In this document: positions 23,882 through 32,713 of the stretch, in pieces | Numbering within the stretch: the stretch's first letter is position 1 | How the letters are laid out: each line of letters begins with the position of its first letter | Assembly: GCF_027886425.1 (NCBI RefSeq) | Contig: NZ_CP115671.1 | Coordinates: 2,666,001-2,730,000 of the forward strand | Reading direction: 5' to 3' | Length of the DNA stretch: 64,000 nucleotides | Source: Brevundimonas vesicularis | Lineage (GTDB): Bacteria > Pseudomonadota > Alphaproteobacteria > Caulobacterales > Caulobacteraceae | Notes under the pieces: generated by a model | What the model saw: only the letters and a program-made list of their open reading frames with translations | Database searches by the model: none | What the model was told of the DNA's origin: nothing | Translations under genes and position numbers: made by a program

Positions 23882-24673
23882 TCAGCGGGCGATGTCGTAG
23901 ACGCCCGTGATGTCGATCCGCACCGTCAGTTCGCCGGCGGAAACCGGGGTGCTCTCGGCCCGATCCATCGACACAGCGCGGGCGGCGAACATCGGCATCG
24001 GCGGCTGAGGCGCATAGCCGCCGCCCTCGGTCAGGTTGCGAATGCCCGACAGCTGGACGTTCAGCGATTGGGCGTACAGCTGGGCCTTGGCCTGCAGGTT
24101 GCGCACGGCCAGCTGGCGCGCCTGGTTTTCGGCGGCGGTCGGATCCTTCAGGCCGAAGCTGATGCCGTCGATCTGGTTGACGCCGGCGGCGACCACGGCG
24201 TCGGCCGTCGTACCGACCTTGCTCAGGTCGTTGATGACCACCGTCACGCGGTTGACCGCCTGATAGCCGCGCAGCTTGGGCGGTTCGTTCTGGACGTAGT
24301 CGTATTGCGCCGACAGGTTCAGACCGGAAGTTTGGATATCGCGTTCAGCAATGCCCGCGCGACGCAGGGCGGCGACGACGCGCGTCATTTGCGCAGCATT
24401 GTCGCGCATGGCGGCCTGGGCGGTCGTTGCCTCGGTCTGGACGCCGAAGGTGATGGTGGCCATGTCCGGCGCGGCCTTGACCTCGCCATAGGCCGACAGG
24501 TTCAGCGACGGCGCGGGTTGCATCATGTGCATGGCTCCCATGGGTTCGGCCGTCTGAGCCATGGCGCGCGGCGTGGCGGCGGCCAGAAAGGCGGCGGCGG
24601 CGACGGCGCCGCCCAGGGCGACGGTCTTCAACGACAGGGTCTTCAGGGGGGCGGCGGCCAGGGTGCGGGTCAT
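23882..24673 (-). CDS. SIMPL domain protein (DUF541), periplasmic
   Basis: The 263-residue protein has a signal peptide (about residues 1-39, ending AMA-QTA) and a DUF541/SIMPL domain, seen in NLSAYGEVKAAPDMATITFGV, the IQTSGLNLS segment, the YQAVNRVTVVI strand and VSAGELTVRIDITGVY at the end. SIMPL proteins such as BP26 and YggE are periplasmic or outer-membrane associated, with YggE linked to oxidative stress; the molecular activity is unclear. I chose the ATG at 24673, which has a GGAGA ribosome-binding site; the frame extends upstream by 37 codons without family similarity. Confidence 0.9.
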   Translation of the reverse strand: MTRTLAAAPLKTLSLKTVALGGAVAAAAFLAAATPRAMAQTAEPMGAMHMMQPAPSLNLSAYGEVKAAPDMATITFGVQTEATTAQAAMRDNAAQMTRVVAALRRAGIAERDIQTSGLNLSAQYDYVQNEPPKLRGYQAVNRVTVVINDLSKVGTTADAVVAAGVNQIDGISFGLKDPTAAENQARQLAVRNLQAKAQLYAQSLNVQLSGIRNLTEGGGYAPQPPMPMFAARAVSMDRAESTPVSAGELTVRIDITGVYDIAR

Positions 24674-24885
24674 GCAGTCTTCTCCGTAAGCGATCCGGGA
24701 CCGGCGCGTTCGCCGATCCGTTGCAACGACCTTGGCCGTTCTCGCCTGAACCAACGCCCGTGCGCCTTGGCAGTTTCCGTTCATCTTCGTGAAATCGCCG
24801 AAAGATCGCCTTCTTGCCCGCCCCCGCTTGGCAAGCCGCGCCCGCGCCTGCTAGGCGAAACCCCTACCGCCGAGGCGCGCCTTGG

Positions 24886-24961
24886 GGGCCTGTAGCTCAA
24901 TGGTTAGAGCCGACCGCTCATAACGGTCTGGTTGGGGGTTCGAGTCCCTCCGGGCCTACCA
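24886..24961 (+). tRNA. tRNA with CAT anticodon, probably tRNA-Ile2
   Basis: A complete 76-base cloverleaf includes an encoded CCA. The D arm contains AGCTCAATGGTTAGAGC, the anticodon stem is GACCG/CGGTC with loop CTCATAA, and the T loop is TTCGAGT. The acceptor stem GGGCCTG pairs with CGGGCCT using wobble pairs. CAT can belong to initiator Met, elongator Met or Ile2 (lysidine-modified). The body resembles the Ile2 form I remember from alphaproteobacteria, so Ile2 is favoured. Confidence 0.9.
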
Positions 24962-25023
24962 CATCCTGTCGGGACCACCCGAAAACGGCTCAAGACCGCT
25001 TCACGGCAGTATCGCGGAAAACA

Positions 25024-25306
25024 CACTCACCAGCGGAAGGTGAAACGACCCAGAGCAGCGCCCAAAACCGCGACGAGGCCGACGCCCAAGGTGTACCAGA
25101 CCGCCACAAAGGCGGCCGTGTGCTCGGGGCAATGCAGGCCGTAGACGGTCGCGGCCAGTCCTGCGGTCAGAAGACCGGCGGCGGCGCCGGCGAAAGCGGG
25201 TTTCACAGGGGCGAATCGTCTCGCAGCGAAGAAGATGAACGGCGCCGCCAGAGCGCCGAGCGACAGGATGTTCGTCGGACAGACCTTGGCGGAGCGACCC
25301 ATGACC
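25024..25306 (-). pseudogene. Truncated duplicate of the nrsF 3' end
   Basis: This segment matches 37950-38232 base for base in spacing (no insertions or deletions in 283 bases) with roughly nine in ten bases identical, in the same orientation. It encodes the last third of NrsF, including both conserved Cys (CPTN and HCPEH) and the same C-terminus FRW. A short frame is readable from 25356 but lacks the first 120 residues and four of the membrane helices, so it is not expected to be a functional anti-sigma factor. It lies 62 bases downstream of the tRNA. Confidence 0.85.
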
Positions 25307-25373
25307 CAGAGGGCTGGCTGCCTTCTAGCATTGAGCCTACGCTGCACGCTGATCATGCAAGGGCGCTAGGCGA

Positions 25374-27149
25374 GTGACGTTTCAACAGGGACTGGCCTTT
25401 GGCCTTGTCGGGCTGACAATCGGCGCCTTCATCTGGGGTCGGTTTCGTTACGACCTGGTCGCGGTCGTCGCGTTGGTTGCAGGATTGGCGATCGGCATCA
25501 TCCCCGCCGAGGCTGCATTTGACGGTTTCAAAAACGACGTCACCGTCATCATCGCCTGCGCGCTGATCGTTTCGGCCGCCTTCGCCCGATCGGGGGTAAT
25601 TGAGCTCGCGATGCGGCGGGTGATGCCGCTGCTAAAGACTGAGCGTTCTCAAGTCCCGGTTCTGACCGGCGCTGTGACGTTGCTTTCCATGGCGACGAAG
25701 AATGTCGGAGCCCTGGCGATCATGATGCCGGTGGCGCTTCAGGTGGCGCGCCAGACGAAGTCGTCTCCGTCCCGGCTCCTGATGCCAATGGCTTTCGGCG
25801 CCATGGCGGGCGGCATGGTCACCCTGGTCGGGACCGCTCCGAACATCATCGTCGCCGAAGTGCGCCAAGGCATCGTTGGCGAACCCTTCGCCATGTTTGA
25901 CTACGCACCGGTGGGCTTAGCGCTCACGCTGATCGCCTTGGCGTTTTTGGCGTTCGGCTATCGCCTGTTGCCCCGCGATCGACAGGGCGCAACGTCCATG
26001 AGCGCGGCCTTGGCCGCCAACGCCTATGCCACGGAAGTCAGGGCGCCTGAAGGCTGGGCTCCGGGATCTATGACCGTGTCCGCTCTCGGCACCCTCGGCG
26101 ACGGCGAGGTCAAGATCATGGCGCTGATCCGTTCAGGGAAACGGCGGCTGAGTCCCAGAGGCAATGTCGTCGTCAAAGCGGGTGACGCGCTGCTGATCGA
26201 GGGCGAGCAGCAGGCGCTGGAGGGCTTCGTCAGTCGGGCTCAGATGAATCTCATCCGCGATGATCGCCCGGTTCCCATAGCGACCGCATCCGAGGAGATT
26301 GCGATCGTAGAGGCGGTCATCGGCCGAAACTCCCCGCTTCAAGGGCAGTCTGTTCGAAGCTCGGATCTGTACGGCCAGCACGGGATCAATCTGTTGGGCG
26401 TGTCGCGAAGCGGCTTTCAACTCACCCAGCATCTGCGGACGGCAAAACTGGCGCCCGGCGATATCATCCTGCTTCAAGGCGCCGAACAGGCGCTGCCGGT
26501 CGCGCTGAGGGCGCTAGATTTACTCCCCCTGGCGGAGCGTCAGGTTCAACTCGGGAGCGTGCGCAGGCGCTTCATGCCGGCTGTTGTTCTTGCGTGCGCA
26601 ATGACGCTGGTTGGCCTTGGCCTAGTTCCAGTCGCCGTCGCCTTCTTCGGCGCCGCCGTCGTGATCGTCGCATTGGGCGGCTTGAAGATGCGTGAGGCCT
26701 ATGCCGCCCTCGATGGCCCCCTGCTCGTTCTGATCGCAGCCCTCATTCCCGTCTCAGACGCGATCCAATCCACAGGAGGGTCCGACCTGATCGCAGGACT
26801 GCTTCGCCACGTGTTCACAGGCTTGCCGGGCGTCGTCGCCATTACCGGCGTCATGCTCGCCTCAATGGCGGTTACGCCCTTCCTGAACAATGCGGCGACC
26901 GTTCTGATCGTCGCCCCGATCGGAGCGACGCTGGCCAAGCAGCTTGGCTACAATCCAGACCCGTTCCTGATGGCGGTCGCGGTCGGCGCCGCGTGCGACT
27001 TCCTGACGCCCATCGGTCACCAGTGCAACACGCTGGTTATGGGGCCTGGCGGCTATAAGTTTTCTGATTATCCCAGACTGGGCGCGCCTTTGAGCGCGCT
27101 CGTTCTGGTCACGGGGCCCTCGCTCATCTTGCTGTTTTGGCCTCTTTGA
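25374..27149 (+). CDS. SLC13/DASS-type permease with TrkA-C domains
   Basis: The 591-residue inner-membrane transporter has about eleven membrane helices. Two TrkA-C (RCK_C) domains (about residues 225-295 and 310-385) sit in the middle between two helix bundles; signatures are MATKNVGALAIMMPV, VTLVGTAPNII and near the end FLNNAATVLIVAPIG and PIGHQCNTLVMGPGG. The layout is that of sodium-coupled anion permeases such as the SLC13 or YfbS-like proteins, likely for sulfate or dicarboxylate; the substrate is not determined. GTG start. Codon use is looser (more A/T in third positions) than in neighbours, hinting at transfer. Confidence 0.9.
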   Translation: MTFQQGLAFGLVGLTIGAFIWGRFRYDLVAVVALVAGLAIGIIPAEAAFDGFKNDVTVIIACALIVSAAFARSGVIELAMRRVMPLLKTERSQVPVLTGAVTLLSMATKNVGALAIMMPVALQVARQTKSSPSRLLMPMAFGAMAGGMVTLVGTAPNIIVAEVRQGIVGEPFAMFDYAPVGLALTLIALAFLAFGYRLLPRDRQGATSMSAALAANAYATEVRAPEGWAPGSMTVSALGTLGDGEVKIMALIRSGKRRLSPRGNVVVKAGDALLIEGEQQALEGFVSRAQMNLIRDDRPVPIATASEEIAIVEAVIGRNSPLQGQSVRSSDLYGQHGINLLGVSRSGFQLTQHLRTAKLAPGDIILLQGAEQALPVALRALDLLPLAERQVQLGSVRRRFMPAVVLACAMTLVGLGLVPVAVAFFGAAVVIVALGGLKMREAYAALDGPLLVLIAALIPVSDAIQSTGGSDLIAGLLRHVFTGLPGVVAITGVMLASMAVTPFLNNAATVLIVAPIGATLAKQLGYNPDPFLMAVAVGAACDFLTPIGHQCNTLVMGPGGYKFSDYPRLGAPLSALVLVTGPSLILLFWPL

Positions 27150-27235
27150 TTGGCTCGAGGTCAGAAGATAGCGTTGGAACAGACAGGTCAGGATCACCGT
27201 TTCCGGCTGTTCGCCGGCTCGACATCCCGAGCCGC

Positions 27236-27748
27236 TTATGAGGGCCTGACAGCCTGGTAAGGCGGCTTCAAAGAGGCCTGAGAGTCGCGAGGCTGCATCA
27301 AAACTGCGAGGCGTTCGACAGCTTCAGCCATCGCCAGTCGTTCGCTGTGTGGAAGTTCAGCCAAGGCGGCGAGAAAGCCGTCGCCGAGCAGGCCCGGGGA
27401 CGTCTGCAATGCCTGCCGCCCCGCGTCGGTCAAACGCACATGGACGACGCGGCGATCCACGGTGGAGCGATAGCGGGCGGCCATGCCCTTGGCTTCGAGC
27501 TTGTCCAGCACGGCGACGACGGTCGGCGCCGACATGGAAACGTCCCGCGATATCGCGCTGGTGCTGACTTCACCCAATGCGCGGATGGATTGCAGCACGA
27601 GGAGCTGCGGCAGCGTCAGCCCGGTCAGACGTGAAATTTCTCGAGACCGAACATCGATCGCCTGGGCGATGCGTCGGACTGACCGGACAAGGGATGCGGT
27701 GGCGTCAACCGCCGCGTCAGGGCTTGGCTCATGGGAAATATCGGCCAT
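27236..27748 (-). CDS. MarR-family transcriptional regulator
   Basis: The 170-residue protein has a MarR winged helix: LPQLLVLQSIRALGEVSTSAI, the recognition helix DVSMSAPTVVAVLDKLEAKGM and the wing YRSTVDRRVVHVRLTDAG. It begins at ATG 27748; the open frame extends a further 17 codons upstream but without family similarity. It faces the NAGGN operon across a 65-base gap, which suggests it controls that operon and itself. Effector unknown; homologues next to NAGGN genes are common in my recollection. Confidence 0.85.
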   Translation of the reverse strand: MADISHEPSPDAAVDATASLVRSVRRIAQAIDVRSREISRLTGLTLPQLLVLQSIRALGEVSTSAISRDVSMSAPTVVAVLDKLEAKGMAARYRSTVDRRVVHVRLTDAGRQALQTSPGLLGDGFLAALAELPHSERLAMAEAVERLAVLMQPRDSQASLKPPYQAVRPS

Positions 27749-27813
27749 TCGGGTTGAACTCTTTCGTGCCCTAACCATTTGTACCCGCTGCTTCCACAAT
27801 TCAAGGAGGACCC

Positions 27814-29589
27814 ATGTGCGGTCTTAGCGGCGAGATCAATTTCGACGGACGACCGGCCGATGCCGGCGCCGTTCAACGCATGACCGATGCGCTCTCGCCC
27901 CGTGGACCGGATGGCTCCGGCATTGTTATGCGCGGCTCGGTGGGGCTGGGTCACCGCCGTTTGAAGATCATCGACCTGAGTGAGAAAGCTCAGCAGCCGA
28001 TGGTGGACCCTGACCTGGGCGTGACCCTGGCGTTCAACGGCTGCATCTACAACTATCCCGAACTGCGCGAAGAGCTGCAGGGGATGGGGTTCCGCTTCTT
28101 CTCGCACGGCGACACCGAGGTCATCATCAAGGCCTGGAAGGCGTGGGGCGAAGCCTGCGTCGAGCGATTCAAGGGCATGTTCGCCTTCGTGCTTCATGAG
28201 CGCGACACCGGCCGCACCGTGATCGCTCGCGACCGTTTCGGCATCAAGCCGCTGTATCTGGCCGAACAGGGCAAGCGTCTGCGGTTCGCCTCGACCCTGC
28301 CGGCCCTGCTGGCGGCGGGCGACGTGGACAAGACTATCGATCCCGTCGGCCTGCACCACTACATGACCTTCCACGCGGTCGTGCCGCCGCCGCACACGAT
28401 CCTGAAGGGCGTCAAGAAGTTCCCGCCGGCCACCATCCGCGTGATCGAGGCGGATGGGAGGGCCAAGGACCGCCCCTACTGGCAGCCCGACATGACCCGC
28501 CATGCTGAGGACGCGGCCCTGACGGCCGAAGATTGGCGCGATTGGGTCCTGGACAGTCTGCGCGAAGCCGTGAAGCGCCGCATGGTCGCCGACGTGCCGG
28601 TAGGCGTGCTGCTGTCGGGTGGAGTGGACTCCAGCCTGATCGTCGGTCTGCTGGCCGAACTGGGGCAGAAGGACCTGATGACCTTCTCCGTCGGTTTCGA
28701 AGAGGCCAATGGCGAGAAGGGCGACGAGTTCGTCTATTCCGACCTGATCGCCAAACATTACGGGACCAAGCATCACCAGATCTTCGTGCCGCACAAGCGG
28801 CTGATGGAAGCCCTGCCGGGCACCATCGGCGCCATGTCAGAGCCGATGGTCTCTTACGACAACGTCGGCTTCTACCTGCTGAGCCAGGAAGTCTCGAAAC
28901 ATATCAAGGTGGTGCAGTCCGGCCAGGGCGCCGACGAGGTGTTCGCCGGTTATCACTGGTATCCGCCGATGCTGGGCGCGACCGATCCGGTCGAAACCTA
29001 CATCAAGGCCTTCTTCGACCGCAGCCATGCCACGCTGAAGACCCAGCTGAACGGCGCCTATATGGCCGACACCGACGTCAGCCGCGCCCTGGTCGAGGCT
29101 CATTTCGCGCAAGGCCGCGCAGCGACGCCGGTCGACCAAGCCCTGCGTCTGGACAGCCAGGTGATGCTGGTCGACGACCCGGTGAAGAGGGTCGACAACA
29201 TGACCATGGCCTGGGGTCTGGAGGCGCGTGTGCCCTTCCTGGATCACGAACTGGTCGAACTGGCGGGCCGCATCCCGCCCGAGCACAAGCTGGCGCAAGG
29301 CGGCAAGGGCGTGCTGAAACAAGCGGCGCGTCTGGTGATCCCCTCCGAGGTCATTGATCGCAAGAAGGGCTATTTCCCCGTGCCCGCGCTGAAATACATC
29401 CAGGGTCCGTATCTGGAGATGGTGCGCGAGGCCCTGACCAATCAGGCGGCGCGCGATCGCGGCCTGTTCGACCGGGGCTATCTGGACACCCTGTTCGCCA
29501 ATCCCACCGAGCACATCACACCCCTTCGCGGCTCCGAACTCTGGCAGGTCGCAGTGCTGGAAATGTGGATGCAGCAACATGGCGTCTGA
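27814..29589 (+). CDS. asnO: N-acetylglutaminylglutamine amidotransferase (NAGGN synthesis)
   Basis: The 591-residue enzyme is an asparagine-synthetase-like amidotransferase that amidates N-acetylglutaminylglutamine to the osmolyte NAGGN. Met1 is followed by catalytic Cys2 of the class II glutaminase (MCGLSGEINFDG), with SPRGPDGSG, FNGCIYNYPELR and GDTEVI; the synthetase half has the ATP PP-loop LLSGGVDSS and EARVPFLDHELVELA. A strong AAGGAGGA site precedes the ATG. The gene overlaps the next by 11 bases. In Sinorhizobium and Pseudomonas the paired genes make NAGGN under osmotic stress. Confidence 0.93.
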   Translation: MCGLSGEINFDGRPADAGAVQRMTDALSPRGPDGSGIVMRGSVGLGHRRLKIIDLSEKAQQPMVDPDLGVTLAFNGCIYNYPELREELQGMGFRFFSHGDTEVIIKAWKAWGEACVERFKGMFAFVLHERDTGRTVIARDRFGIKPLYLAEQGKRLRFASTLPALLAAGDVDKTIDPVGLHHYMTFHAVVPPPHTILKGVKKFPPATIRVIEADGRAKDRPYWQPDMTRHAEDAALTAEDWRDWVLDSLREAVKRRMVADVPVGVLLSGGVDSSLIVGLLAELGQKDLMTFSVGFEEANGEKGDEFVYSDLIAKHYGTKHHQIFVPHKRLMEALPGTIGAMSEPMVSYDNVGFYLLSQEVSKHIKVVQSGQGADEVFAGYHWYPPMLGATDPVETYIKAFFDRSHATLKTQLNGAYMADTDVSRALVEAHFAQGRAATPVDQALRLDSQVMLVDDPVKRVDNMTMAWGLEARVPFLDHELVELAGRIPPEHKLAQGGKGVLKQAARLVIPSEVIDRKKGYFPVPALKYIQGPYLEMVREALTNQAARDRGLFDRGYLDTLFANPTEHITPLRGSELWQVAVLEMWMQQHGV

Positions 29590-31348
29590 TATCCGCTCCG
29601 AGCGATCAAAGGCGCATCGGCTGAAACGTCTGCGGCACGAGGGCCTGAAGCCCCCGGTGCAGTCGGGCGACGGACCGACCCCGGACGCCGTGCTGGATTG
29701 TGGCTGGGGCCGACTGTTGTTCGCCCAGACCTTCGAGACGGCCGAGCCGTTGGTCGAGGCTCTGCGCGCCGAAGGGCCGGACCGGCGCGACATCGCCTTC
29801 TATGTTCGCAATCCGCACGTCCTGCTGGCCTCGGCGCCGCAGGAGTTGTTCCTGGATCCGTCGCACACCTATCGGCTGGAACTGGCGACCTATCGCAACA
29901 GCCGACGTCAGCCCCGAGGCTTCACCGTGCGCCGTCTGACGTCGGAAACGGATGCGCAGGCGGTCAACGACATCTACGCCAAGCGCAAGATGGTGCCGGT
30001 TCCGCCTGACTTCTTCTGGTCGCATCGGGACGACCGGACCCTGACCTATTTCGTCGCCGAGGACACCGTGACGGGGGCTGTGATCGGCACCGTGACGGGC
30101 GTCAACCACGCCCGCGCCTTTCAGGATCCGGAATGCGGCTCTTCGCTATGGTGCTTGGCGGTCGATCCCCAGGCGACCCAGCCGGGCGTCGGCGAGGCCC
30201 TGGTTCGGCGTCTGGCCGAACACTTCAAAACCCAAGGTCTGGCGCACATGGACCTGTCGGTCATGCACGACAACGACCAGGCCATCGCCCTGTACGAAAA
30301 GCTGGGTTTGCGTCGCGTCTCCTTCTTCGGGGTCAAACGTAAGAACCCGATCAACGAGGCCCTGTTCGTCGGCCCGACCGACGACCACGACCTGAACCCC
30401 TATGCCCGGATCATCGTCGACGAGGCGCGTCGGCGCGGCATCCATACCGAGATCATCGACGGTGAGGGCGGGCTGTTTCGCCTGAACTGGGGCGGCCGCT
30501 CGGTCCGGTGTCGCGAAAGTCTGTCGGAGTTGACCTCGGCCGTCGCGCTCAGCATCTGCGACGACAAGCGGATGACGCGACGCATCGTCGAGGCGGCCGG
30601 CGTGCGCGTTCCCGAGAGGATCGATCCCGAAAGCCCGTCGGCCATCGATGCAGCGCTGAGCAAGTTCGGCGCCCTGGTCGTCAAGCCGGCGCGCGGCGAG
30701 CAGGGGCAAGGCGTCGCGGTCGGCCTGACGACGATGAGCGAGGTCCAGACGGCTCTGGTCCGGGCGCGCCGCATCTGTTCCGAGGTTCTGGTCGAGGAAC
30801 AGGTCCAGGGCGAGGACCTCCGGCTGGTGGTGATCGATTACAAGGTCGTCGCCTGCGCCCTGCGTCGTCCGCCGCGCGTCGTCGGCGACGGGCGCTCGAC
30901 CTTGCGCGCCCTTGTCGAACACCAAAGCCGTCGTCGCGCCGCCGCCACCGGTGGGGAATCGACCATCCCCATCGACGCCGAGACCGAGCGTACCCTTGCC
31001 GAGGCCGGCTATCGTCTCGACGACGTGGCGGCGGAAGGGACCGAGATTTTGGTGCGCAAAGCGGCCAACCTGCACCTGGGCGGCACCATCCATGATGTGA
31101 CGGATGAGGTGCATCCCGCGCTGATCCGCGCCGCCATCGCCGCCGCCCGCGCCATCGATATCCCGGTCACCGGCATCGATCTGATGGTGAAGTCGCCGCG
31201 CGAACCCGACTACGCCTTCATCGAAGCCAATGAGCGCCCGGGCCTGGCCAACCACGAACCCCAACCGACTGCCGAGCGTTTCGTGGATCTGCTCTTTCCA
31301 CTATCCGCCCCGGCCGCTGCACGGACATTTCCGCGATCCGAAGCCTGA
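29579..31348 (+). CDS. ngg: N-acetylglutaminylglutamine synthetase (GNAT plus ATP-grasp)
   Basis: The 589-residue bifunctional enzyme has an N-terminal GNAT acetyltransferase domain (about residues 115-255; CLAVDPQATQPGVGEALVRR and the LYEKLGLRRV end) and a C-terminal ATP-grasp domain (about 290-570; LVVKPARGEQGQGVAV, EVLVEEQVQGEDLRLVV and DLMVKSP...FIEANERPGL). It makes N-acetylglutaminylglutamine from glutamine and an acetyl donor, the step before AsnO. The start codon lies inside the asnO end, so the two are coupled. Confidence 0.92.
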   Translation: MASDIRSERSKAHRLKRLRHEGLKPPVQSGDGPTPDAVLDCGWGRLLFAQTFETAEPLVEALRAEGPDRRDIAFYVRNPHVLLASAPQELFLDPSHTYRLELATYRNSRRQPRGFTVRRLTSETDAQAVNDIYAKRKMVPVPPDFFWSHRDDRTLTYFVAEDTVTGAVIGTVTGVNHARAFQDPECGSSLWCLAVDPQATQPGVGEALVRRLAEHFKTQGLAHMDLSVMHDNDQAIALYEKLGLRRVSFFGVKRKNPINEALFVGPTDDHDLNPYARIIVDEARRRGIHTEIIDGEGGLFRLNWGGRSVRCRESLSELTSAVALSICDDKRMTRRIVEAAGVRVPERIDPESPSAIDAALSKFGALVVKPARGEQGQGVAVGLTTMSEVQTALVRARRICSEVLVEEQVQGEDLRLVVIDYKVVACALRRPPRVVGDGRSTLRALVEHQSRRRAAATGGESTIPIDAETERTLAEAGYRLDDVAAEGTEILVRKAANLHLGGTIHDVTDEVHPALIRAAIAAARAIDIPVTGIDLMVKSPREPDYAFIEANERPGLANHEPQPTAERFVDLLFPLSAPAAARTFPRSEA

Positions 31349-31358
31349 AGGAGGCCCC

Positions 31359-32483
31359 TTGGCCCGCCCCGCGTTAGACCTCGACTACCTGAAGGCCCGC
31401 CTGGCCGACCTGCTGAACACGCCCAGCCCGACCGGCTACACGGACGAGGCGGTCTGGCTCTTGTGCCGCGAACTGGAGCGGCTGGGCCTCGACTATGAGA
31501 TGACTCGCCGCGGCGCCCTTCGCGCACGCTTGCCGGGCCGGACGCCAAAACCGGCGCGCGCCGTCGTCGCCCACGTCGACACCCTGGGCGCGCAGGTCAA
31601 ACAGGTGAAGGCGAACGGCCGGCTGGAGTTGGTCGCGATCGGTCACTGGTCGTCGCGTTTCGCTGAGGGTGCGCGGGCGACGATCTTCTCCGAGGGCGGT
31701 GCCTATCGCGGCACCATCCTGCCGTTGAAGGCGTCGGGCCATACTTTCAACGAAGAGATCGACACCCAGCCGGTGAACTGGGCCCAGGTCGAACTGCGCA
31801 TCGACGCCGTGACCCACGGCCGCGAAGACACCCTGGCCCTGGGCGTGGATGTAGGCGACATCGTCGCCATCGATCCGCAGCCCGAGTTCATCGACACCGG
31901 CTTCGTCGTCTCGCGCCATCTGGACGACAAGGCGGGCGTCGCCACCCTTTTGGCCGCGCTGGAATGCATGATCCGCGAAGATCGCACGCCGACGGTCGAT
32001 ACCTGGTGGCTGTTCACGATCGCCGAGGAGGTCGGGTTGGGCGCCTCGTCCGTGCTGATCCCAGATGTCGCCGCCATGGTGACGGTCGACAACGGCACGA
32101 CCGCGCCCGGCCAGAACTCGTCGGAGTTCGGCGTCACCATCGCTATGGCGGACCAGACAGGTCCCTTCGACTGGCACCTGTCACGCAAACTGGTTCAACT
32201 GGCCCGCGACCACGACATCCCGCACCAGAAGGACGTCTTTCGATACTATCGCTCGGACTCGGCCTCGGCTCTGGAAGCCGGCGCCGACATCCGGACCGCC
32301 TTGGTCACCTTCGGCATCGACGCCAGCCACGGCTATGAACGCATTCACGAAAGCGCGCTGGAAGACCTGTCGCGCCTGCTGATCGCCTATGCCGAAAGCG
32401 ACGTCGAAATCAGCCGTGACGCCAAGTCTTTGAGCGGAGCAAAAGGCTTTACCCACCAACCCGTGGGCGACGAGGGGGATTAG
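31359..32483 (+). CDS. NAGGN-system M42-family peptidase
   Basis: The 374-residue protein is an M42 metallopeptidase that accompanies NAGGN genes. Metal and catalytic residues lie in VVAHVDTLG, SRHLDDKAGVATLL, TIAEEVGLG and VDNGTTAPG, and a final His in DASHGYER. I chose the TTG at 31359 because GGAGG ends five bases before it and the family starts with LDLDYLKARL; upstream in-frame starts lie within the ngg gene. The enzyme may recycle or trim the osmolyte dipeptide; that role is inferred from context. It is the third gene of the operon. Confidence 0.88.
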   Translation: MARPALDLDYLKARLADLLNTPSPTGYTDEAVWLLCRELERLGLDYEMTRRGALRARLPGRTPKPARAVVAHVDTLGAQVKQVKANGRLELVAIGHWSSRFAEGARATIFSEGGAYRGTILPLKASGHTFNEEIDTQPVNWAQVELRIDAVTHGREDTLALGVDVGDIVAIDPQPEFIDTGFVVSRHLDDKAGVATLLAALECMIREDRTPTVDTWWLFTIAEEVGLGASSVLIPDVAAMVTVDNGTTAPGQNSSEFGVTIAMADQTGPFDWHLSRKLVQLARDHDIPHQKDVFRYYRSDSASALEAGADIRTALVTFGIDASHGYERIHESALEDLSRLLIAYAESDVEISRDAKSLSGAKGFTHQPVGDEGD

Positions 32484-32713
32484 CGGTTCATCAGGCTGCT
32501 CGTCCGGTCACTCAAAAATTACGTAACGTATGTCGCAATGATAGAGCGGCCTGGATGTCGAATACTGGGACTTTTGAGACCTAGGCATAGGCAGCCACTC
32601 GTGGCTCATAGCTGACCTCTGAAGTTTCTCATCTTGCGTAACGCGCGCGTTGTCGCACGCGCGAATTTTCCAATCCAGTCTGCATAGCGCAAGCCTCGTT
32701 CGGCCGCTGTCGA
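32484..32713. other. Intergenic region between NAGGN peptidase and czcA
   Basis: This is 230 bases between convergent genes. A small hairpin with arms CGCGCGT and ACGCGCG lies at 32644-32663, followed by AATTTTC, which could be a weak terminator on the plus strand. I see nothing else. Confidence 0.4.

Noticed and set aside
24886..27235. Integrase-type attachment site at the tRNA
   Set aside because: No integrase gene and no downstream repeat of the tRNA 3' end are visible; the nrsF direct repeat is a better explanation for the boundary.
32644..32669. Strong terminator after the NAGGN operon
   Set aside because: The hairpin has only seven pairs, four T and lies 160 bases from the stop; mentioned as weak in the intergenic entry.
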